Shown here: positions 57,501-64,000 of the stretch, piece after piece | Layout: each line of letters begins with the position of its first letter | Position numbering within the stretch: position 1 is the first letter of the stretch | NCBI RefSeq assembly: GCF_008831285.2 | Contig: NC_045144.1 | Coordinates: forward strand, 25,249,716-25,313,715 | Source: Nymphaea colorata | Taxonomy: Eukaryota > Streptophyta > Magnoliopsida > Nymphaeales > Nymphaeaceae | Length of the DNA stretch: 64,000 nucleotides | Reading direction: 5' to 3' | Position numbers and translations under genes: made by a program | Notes under the pieces: generated by a model | The model's database searches: none | The model's input: the letters and a program-made list of their open reading frames with translations, nothing else | Told to the model about the DNA's origin: nothing

Positions 57501-58316
57501 ATGATATCTGCAAATTTGAGTACTATTCCTGAGTTAAATGGTTCGAATTTTAAGGACTGAAAAGAAACTGTCATGATTGTTCTGGGTTGTATGGATCTTG
57601 ACCTTGCATTTAGGGAGTCGTGCCCACCTCATCCAACAGATCAAAGTTCCCATGAGGATAAGCGGTACTTTGAACGATGGGAACGCTCAAACCGCATGTG
57701 TCTAATGATCATGAAGAGATCAATCCCAAAAAATTTTAGGGGCTCTATTACTGAAAAGGCTAGTGCCAAGGCGTTCCTTGAAGAGATTGAAAAACGTTTT
57801 GCTAAAAATGAAAAGGCTGAAACAAGTACTCCTTTGAGTAAACTTGTGGCGCTGAGGTTTAAAGGCAATGGGAACATACGGGAGCACATTATGGAAATGT
57901 CTCATCTTGCTTCAAAATTACAGACACTAGGTCTGAGGTTACCTAAAGACTTTATAGTGCATATGGTTCTTCTTTCTCTTCCACCACAGTTTGGACAATT
58001 TAAAGTTAGTTATAACTGTCAGAAGGAGAAATGGACTCTTAATGAGCTCATTTCGCACTGTGTGGAAGAAGATGAGAGTTTGAAGTATGATAGGATAGAA
58101 AGTGCTCACTTGGCTACTACTCCTAAAAGTAAGAAAAGAAAGACGGCTAAAGAAATTGCAGTTGATCACGCATCCATCAAAAAACAAAAGAAGCATAAGG
58201 AAGGCAAATCAAGCTGCTTCTTTTGCAAGGATGAAGGTCATATGAAGAAGGATTATACTAAGTATCACGCATGGCGTGAAAAGAAAGGTACGATTCTTAC
58301 TTTGGGTTTGTTCTGA
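57501..58316 (+). pseudogene. Copia gag, one early stop
   Basis: From ATG 57501 the frame reads ISANLSTIPELNGSNFKD and hits TGA at 57558-57560, probably a mutated Trp codon. It then stays open to 58316. The capsid (UBN2-type) motifs include LPPQFGQFKVSYN. The zinc knuckle reads CFFCKDEGHMKKDY, with Tyr where the last Cys should be. Confidence 0.8.
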
Positions 58317-60155
58317 GGTTAATTTAATTTCAGTATCAAGGCACTTGTGGGTAGATTCGGTTGCTACTACTCACATAAGTGTTTATGTGCAGGGCTGCCT
58401 AAATTGTCAGACGCCAATTGATGCTGAAAGATTCATCTATGAGGGCGATGACATGAAGGCGAAGATTGAAGCCATAGCAGATTTTTTGGGTTATTATTAA
58501 AGACTTGTTATTTTTGAATTTGACAGAAACTTATGTAGTACCGTCTTTTAGACGGAATTTGTCTTTTATTTCTTTACTGGACAAATTTGGTTATTATTGT
58601 TCATTTGGAGGAAATAAATTTAAGTTGTTTTTGTATTCAAATTTGAATTTCACTGATTCTTTGTCTAGTAGCGATAACCTTTATTTGCTTGATACGGTTG
58701 CTTCATATAATGAAACCTTGCATGTTACGTTTAGTGGTACTAAAAGAAAATTAGCCAAAGAGAATTCTGTTATGTTATGACATTGGCGCTTAGGACATAT
58801 CTATGAAAAGAGAATATAAAGGCTTATGATAAAAGGAATTCTTGAGTCCCTTGATTTTGTAAACTTTAATGTCTGCACTGAATGTATAAAGGAAAAATGA
58901 ACAAACATTAAGGAGTTATAAGTTTTATTTAATCCATTCTGTAAGTCTTTTTTTGAAAGGGAAACGCCCATTTCTTTGAGGATATTGAGTTCGAGAGGTG
59001 ATCAGGTTATGAACATTGTTTTTGAAGAGGGACCTGAGTTCACTCTATTCAGAAAAAGGCAATGATGTCGATCTCCATACTGAAGAACAAACTCAACAAC
59101 CTCAAGAAAATTAAGTAGAGGTGTCAGTAAGGAAATCCATATATGGACTAAAGCAAGTTTTCTAGTCAATGATATTACAAACTTCACCAAGTTATAGTTT
59201 CATTAGATTTCGAAATTAATATGGTTGATGAATGTGTATACTAAAAGTTCAGTGGGGGCAAATTTATCTTTCTGGTTTTATATGTCGATGATATATTGTT
59301 GGTAAGTAATGATGTTGGCATATTGCATGAAACTAAGATTTTTAGTCAACAAAGTTTGACATGAAGGATATTGGTTGTGCATCTTTTGTATTGGGGATCC
59401 AAATATTTCGAGATCGTTCTCGGGATATTCTTGGATCATCACAAAAGACCTACATTGATATGGTGCTTCAGCGATATGACATGAAGGATTGTAAACCATG
59501 AAAGACTCCAGTTGTTAAAGGAGACAAGTTTAGTTTCAAATAGTGCCCTAAAAGTAAAATCGAATCTAAAGAAATGAAAAGAATTTCCTATTTGTCTGTT
59601 GTGGGAAGCCTTATGTATGTTCAGGTTTGTACTCGTTTGGATATTGCATTTATCATTGGAATGTTAGGCAGATACTTAAGTGATCCTGGTATGGGTCATT
59701 GGAAAGCAGCCAAAAGAGTTTTGAGGTACTTAAAAGAACATAAGATTTTATGCTCACATACAGGAAGTCAGACCAGTGAGAGATCATTAGGTATTCAGAT
59801 TCTGACTTTGCTGAGTGCAAAGATAATGGCATTCAATCAGGTTTTGTGATTGCAGAATTTTGTCACGAGGCTGCGCATTATGTATGGTATAGAAATACCA
59901 CTAAGGTTGTTGTGTGACAATAATTCAGCAGTCATGTACTCTTATAACAGCCACAGTTTGTCAAAGTCGAAGCACATCGACATTAAGTTTTTTGGACTGT
60001 TAAAGAGGGGATACAGAATGGTCAGGTGTCTTTAGAGCATATTGGGACAAACTCTATGATTGTGGATCCGCTTACCAAGGGTTTAACACATAAGGTCTTT
60101 CACGAACATGTTGTTCATATGGGGGTGTTATCCTTGGATGATGTGCTGGTTTAGT
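58317..60155 (+). pseudogene. Copia pol remnants
   Basis: Pieces in changing frames. GAG-pre-integrase lies at 58505-58820 (WRLGHI). There is then a gap where integrase and most of the reverse transcriptase are missing. The reverse transcriptase end is at 59270-59330 (FLVLYVDDILLVSND, YVDD at 59281). A connection/RNase H part is at 59574-60150 (SLMYVQVCTRLDIAF, KAAKRVLRYLK, DPLTKGL). There are multiple stops. Confidence 0.8.
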
Positions 60156-60548
60156 GAGATTTTGTATTTTGTTTGCTCTTATGTATGGACACATATTCAG
60201 TTTTCTGCAGAATAAAGTTTAAAGTTCTTTGGTTTCATTCTGTGTTTATGTTTTGATCTCCATAAGGTATTAAAGTTGGACCAGTTGAGAATAGACATGT
60301 TGTAATCAAATTACATGTAATTCTCATGCTATACATCCATATCAGATCTATGTCATTGATTATGTTAACATTTGTGATCATTGAAGGTTTAGCTAATTTT
60401 TATTATAGCGAAAGCCGCTTTGGTTCTGTGTTGATATGGTCATGGACGAGATTGGTGAAAATGACGTTTATAAGATAACAATTATGAGCTCCTAAGGTTT
60501 TATGTAATGTCTAAATGTATTAAGACATATTTGGCCCAAGTGAGAGAT

Positions 60549-61004
60549 TGTAAGATCATTTGGTGGGCCGGCATATGTCTATGAAGAATTTCAGACATTA
60601 TGGCTGTCTTAACGTAATTATCCGCTTAAGTGTTGCATTTTGGGATATTACGTCATTTTAGATGGTATGAGGTAATTTTAAAATGTATAGATACCTATAC
60701 GCGATTACGGACTCTTTGATGGGTTGAATCCGTAATTGTCCTCGTTATATAATGGTAGTTGTCCCTGGGGTCGTGTAAGGGTTGCCTGAAACATTGGTTT
60801 TTAGGGTTTTCCTCTTCTCCATCTGAGAGAGACCTCAAGCGCGCCGCACGTACCTTAGAGGAGCCTGCTGCGATCTTCCCGTGCACCAGATCAGATGGAT
60901 TCAGGTATGCTTCCGCTTTAAGTTTAAGGTTATGTTTGATTCAATTATTTAGCATGAGCATGATCCTGTTTAGGGCATATGCATTTGGTTTTGTATATGC
61001 GTTA
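60549..61004 (+). repeat. Decayed Copia 3' LTR, truncated
   Basis: It matches the 5' LTR from TGTAAGATC but ends at GCGTTA, where the inverted-repeat arm resumes. A purine-rich AAGTGAGAGAT precedes it. Confidence 0.85.
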
Positions 61005-61278
61005 AGGCTTTTTCTTTTTGACCTCATCGTTGTACATGATTCCCTTGCCTTTGTATACTTCTGGGGGCTTACAACTGCGAACAGAAGCAGCAAACTGAGA
61101 TAACCTCTGCATATGAATCCCGGTACAGCAGATTACATTAGGTTTGAAACAGAAGACACGTACAGCTGGTGGCACTATCAATTCCACCTCATGACTGTAC
61201 CCTGCCTTCGGCTTCAGCTCTTGCCTTGAATCCTACTCCAACAATCTTAAGGAACTTGAAGAATTTTGCCTCCAACAT
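61002..61278 (-). pseudogene. Mitochondrial ribosomal protein L6 (uL6m) fragment, copy 2
   Basis: An inverted copy of 53588-53870. The minus strand reads LEAKFFKFLKIVGVGFKARA and EAEGR, has the same frame-breaking deletion, then continues GYSHEVELIVPPAVRVFCFK, NVICCTG, SCKPPEVYKGKGIMY and DEVKKKKP. Its stop is created at the junction with the truncated LTR. The shared deletion shows the lesion predates the inverted duplication. Confidence 0.75.
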
Positions 61279-61450
61279 TGACATCTTCCCTGAGCACACT
61301 GACACAAGCACACTGACACATGAAAACAGTTTAACATTAGAATAGAAGAAACAGATAGGAATAGAAAAGACTAAAAAAATGCAAAACAGCTGGAATAACC
61401 AGCGACTCTATTTGACTGATCCTAAAAAACAAGACGACGACTAAAAATGG
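61005..61450 (-). repeat. Large inverted repeat, right arm, outer part
   Basis: Reverse complement of 53430-53870, ending at CTAAAAATGG (61441-61450). Confidence 0.85.
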
Positions 61451-62027
61451 TTATTGGAAACCAATCACCTTTTTATGGGAGACCTGGCTCAGTAGAAATA
61501 CAAATTGTCAAACAATCGAAGGCCCAGGACATCAGTGATGCTAAGTTTAAACATTGTGAATATCTGATTCATGAAATCAAGTTTCTACAGAGCAAGAGAC
61601 CATCTGTAAAGAAAGTGGTCCGGCTACTCGTTCTGACAGGAGATGAGAGAGAGACGGAGGGAGTATCAAGTTGATGGTGCCAGCAGCTGCAACCCACGGG
61701 AGCAAGACATAGGTCGTGTGAGAAAGACACAAGGCACAAGAGAGGTCTAGAACTCGTTGAAGTTATCTTAGAAGCTCATAGAAGGGGAAGTCACGAACAA
61801 AGTTGTTAAAGGCCATGAGGCAAAGTGAGCCGTTGAGTGTGACATGAGGCACATTGAGCCAGAATCAAAATAGTGAAATATAAAAGACCAATAAAAATAA
61901 TGTTGAAATTGAGAAAAAAAAAAGTAGAGAAAGGAAAAAAGTGAAATGGGACAGTAGGAGCATCAAGTCAGAAACTCTTCAGACAAGCGGAAATAAGAAA
62001 AAAATGTCGAAACACATTATCTACATG
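61451..62027. other. Gene-free stretch
   Basis: An open frame at 61447-61674 is not recognisable. Otherwise nothing was noticed. Confidence 0.45.
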
Positions 62028-62844
62028 TTTAGACAATCAATCAACGCTAAGTGGGCAACTGCCCAATTCGATTCGCTTTTTCAGTTTTTTATACCACTCC
62101 AAGGTACTCCACTCGAAATCTCTTCCAACGCAAATTCTAAACCTACAGAGTTTGATGGAATCCGTGTGCGTGTTTTTACACATGCACATTTGATGTAATC
62201 TTCTGTGAAGCACTGGAAGCGGCCTTTGCCACCTCGTGGATTGAATGGACTCGCCAGCTTTTGCTCTGATGGCGACGATAGGGCGTGTGAACTGCCGTTT
62301 TTCCATAAAAGTGACTCGTATCCATTGTTCTAGCATGTCAGTACACCTTGCATTCTAGATCCTAAACATTAAATTCACCATAACGGTGTACTGAAATGCT
62401 AGGTGCATTCAGTACACCTTGCATTCTAGATCCTAAACGTTAAATTCAACATAACGGTGTACTGAAATGCTAGGTGCATTCAGAACACCTTGCATTCTAG
62501 ATTCTAAACGTTAAATTCAACATGACGGTGTACTGAAATGCTAGAACAATGGATACTATTCACTTTTATGGAAAAACGGCAGTTCACACGCCCTTTCGTC
62601 GCCATCAGAGCAAAAGCTAGCGAGTCCATTCGATCCAGGAGGTGGCAAAGGACGCTTCCAGTGCTTCACAGAAGATTACATCAAATATATATGTGTAAAA
62701 ACACACACGCATTCCATCAAACTTTGTAGGTTTAGAATTTGCGTTGGAAGGGTTTTCGAGTGGAGCACCTTGGAATGGCATAAAAAACTGAAAAAGCGAA
62801 TCCAATTGGGCAGTTGCCCACTCAGCGTTGGTTGATTGTCTAAA
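62028..62844. mobile_element. Foldback-like element
   Basis: Arms 62028-62334 and 62539-62844 are near-perfect reverse complements of about 306 bp (outer bases TTTAGACAATCAA/TTGATTGTCTAAA). Between them lie about 204 bp made of three 71 bp tandem repeats. Very long inverted arms around a short repetitive centre fit Foldback-type DNA transposons or a hairpin-type MITE. There are no coding genes and no unambiguous target duplication. Confidence 0.75.
62339..62540. repeat. Three 71 bp tandem repeats in the foldback centre
   Basis: Units begin at 62339, 62410 and 62481. Each carries an internal inverted pair AGTACACC...GGTGTACT, so each unit can itself fold. The third has AACACC instead of TACACC. 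Confidence 0.85.
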
Positions 62845-63794
62845 GTAGAAAAGTAGCTATGAATTTTTGGTTGTGAAGACATGTTTTACAGGAGTTGAAA
62901 TATATAAATTAAATAATTTTTTAATTTACAAATAAAATTTTTATTTTTTGACAAATCTCCATGGCCTCTACCACCTCTCTTGTGGTCGCCCCTGCATAAT
63001 ATATATCATAATTAAAAATTTAAAAAAAAAAGTTAAGATATTTATGATCAGAATTTGTTCATTTATCTCCTGCCTTTTCCATTTTCTTATTGAACAAGTT
63101 CACTATCGCTTTTAGAAAGTACTTGCCTATATACGATTGCCTTGACCTGAATCACACCCGTCCTCTCCACAAGCTTTGCGCAGAAGCCATTAACATTCAT
63201 GGCACAGATGGCCATCCTACCTCCTTTTCCATGTTCAACCAGCAGCAGCAGAAGAAGAACGTGAATCAGGGCCAGCAGAAGAAAAAGGTGAAGACTAGCA
63301 AGAAGAAGAAGAAACGGTCAACTCCACTTGCACCTCGTAGGTTGCAGCTGCAGCAAAGGGCTCCTGAAGGATGGCTGCTAGAGCTGGTGGCTGAGCATGG
63401 AGGCATGGTCCACCAGCGTTCCTGTGTGCGAAGAAGTTGACGATAAGTGACACCCAACCGGAGTCTCAACCGGTTCGCCATTCCACGGAACATCGTCTAC
63501 GACGTCTTGCAACCTCTTATGGACGATGATGAATGGAAGTCGGTCTGCAATACAGGAAGAAGGATTGGAGGAGGAGGGCTGCGGGTGCAAAGCCATGATG
63601 GCGTTGGTTCAATAACGCTCAGTTTCAAGTTGTGGCAGAGCAACTTGATGTTTCTTGGAAGCTCGTTGTCGAGCGCAATGTTCCATGGCTCTGCACTTCG
63701 CATTTTGTGTTGTCAGAGGAGAAGAAGGAGGTATCATCAGAGGAGGAGGGGAAGAAGAAACCAGAAAAAATGAAAAGGAGGATGGACTGGTGTA
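62845..63794. other. Stretch with unrecognised open frames
   Basis: Open frames at 63090-63440 (Gln/Lys-rich middle) and 63447-63773 (includes YDVLQPLMDDDEWKSV and QSHDGVGSITLSFKLW) have coding-like composition and could be fragments of one gene. No family is recognised and no start or splice structure is convincing. Confidence 0.3.
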
Positions 63795-64000
63795 GTTAAA
63801 ATTATTGAGGGGTTGATGTCTTTCTCTATCCACTATAGATGGAATGTCTATAACCATGATTTTATATATTTTAATCTTCAATTTGATATATTTGAATAAA
63901 ATAAAAATACAATAAAAAAAGCAATAATATGAAATAAAAAAAACCTACCTTTTTAATGAATAAATGGCAATAATGTTCTACTAAAAAATGACAATGTCCC
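63795..64000 (+). repeat. Repeat array segment B, partial fourth copy
   Basis: It matches 39550-39765 and 45020-45240 (GGTTGAT...CACTATAG, TTGGCAATAATG-like word, GTTCTACTAAAAAATGACAA). It runs off the right edge, so segment B is dispersed as well as tandem. Confidence 0.7.

Larger units (their letters stand above)
55633..61004 (+). mobile_element. Decayed Ty1/Copia retrotransposon
   Basis: A left LTR (55633-56107), PBS TGGTATCAGAGCC, broken gag and pol pieces, and a right LTR (60549-61004) that lacks its last 18 bases. The element splits the right arm of the inverted repeat. Several stops and loss of most of the integrase and reverse transcriptase make it inactive. Because the right LTR end is missing, no target duplication can be confirmed. 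Confidence 0.85.

Noticed and set aside
1-64000. CRISPR arrays, operons, riboswitches or tRNA/rRNA genes
   Set aside because: None seen. The sequence is eukaryotic nuclear DNA and no cloverleaf or rRNA core was recognised.

Overview
This is nuclear DNA of a flowering plant. Genes are sparse and split by canonical GT...AG introns, and most of the 64 kb is transposon-derived or unexplained AT-rich sequence. Two tandem TIR-NB-ARC-LRR (TNL) immune receptor genes rule out a grass-like monocot, because that lineage lacks canonical TNLs. Their L6-like TIR motifs fit a dicot, a magnoliid or an early-diverging angiosperm. The species cannot be named from the sequence.

Layout, left to right. Positions 1-2340 hold a decayed PIF/Harbinger transposon with a non-autonomous relative nested inside it (518-1608, TTA target duplication, a striking run of palindromes). 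Positions 2341-14350 are TNL copy 1. Its TIR and NB-ARC exons are open, but the end of the NB-ARC exon and its splice donor are replaced by 515 bp of foreign sequence. A young Ty1/Copia element with identical LTRs sits in the intron between exons 3 and 4, so copy 1 can encode only a truncated TIR-NB protein. Positions 14351-19740 are gene-free and carry MITEs of one hAT-like family. Positions 19760-27655 are TNL copy 2, an intact five-exon gene predicted to encode 1,176 residues. About 28.3-46.9 kb is a tandem array of a 4-5 kb non-coding unit (three copies, with part of a fourth at the right edge), interrupted by a 3.9 kb solo-LTR-like insertion. Positions 50521-50919 encode an intact secreted STIG1-like cysteine-rich protein. 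Positions 53430-61450 are a ~980 bp inverted repeat whose arms each carry a broken fragment of a mitochondrial ribosomal protein L6 gene; the right arm is interrupted by a decayed 5.4 kb Copia element. Positions 62028-62844 form a foldback-like element.

Working genes: only TNL copy 2 and the STIG1-like gene look fully intact. TNL proteins are intracellular receptors. By family knowledge their TIR domains act as NAD-consuming enzymes signalling through EDS1-type partners. STIG1-like proteins are small secreted apoplastic peptides. Nothing in the sequence ties the two together. The two TNL copies do interact genetically: they are a tandem duplicate pair with an exactly identical 366 bp stretch in the LRR exon, which suggests recent gene conversion.
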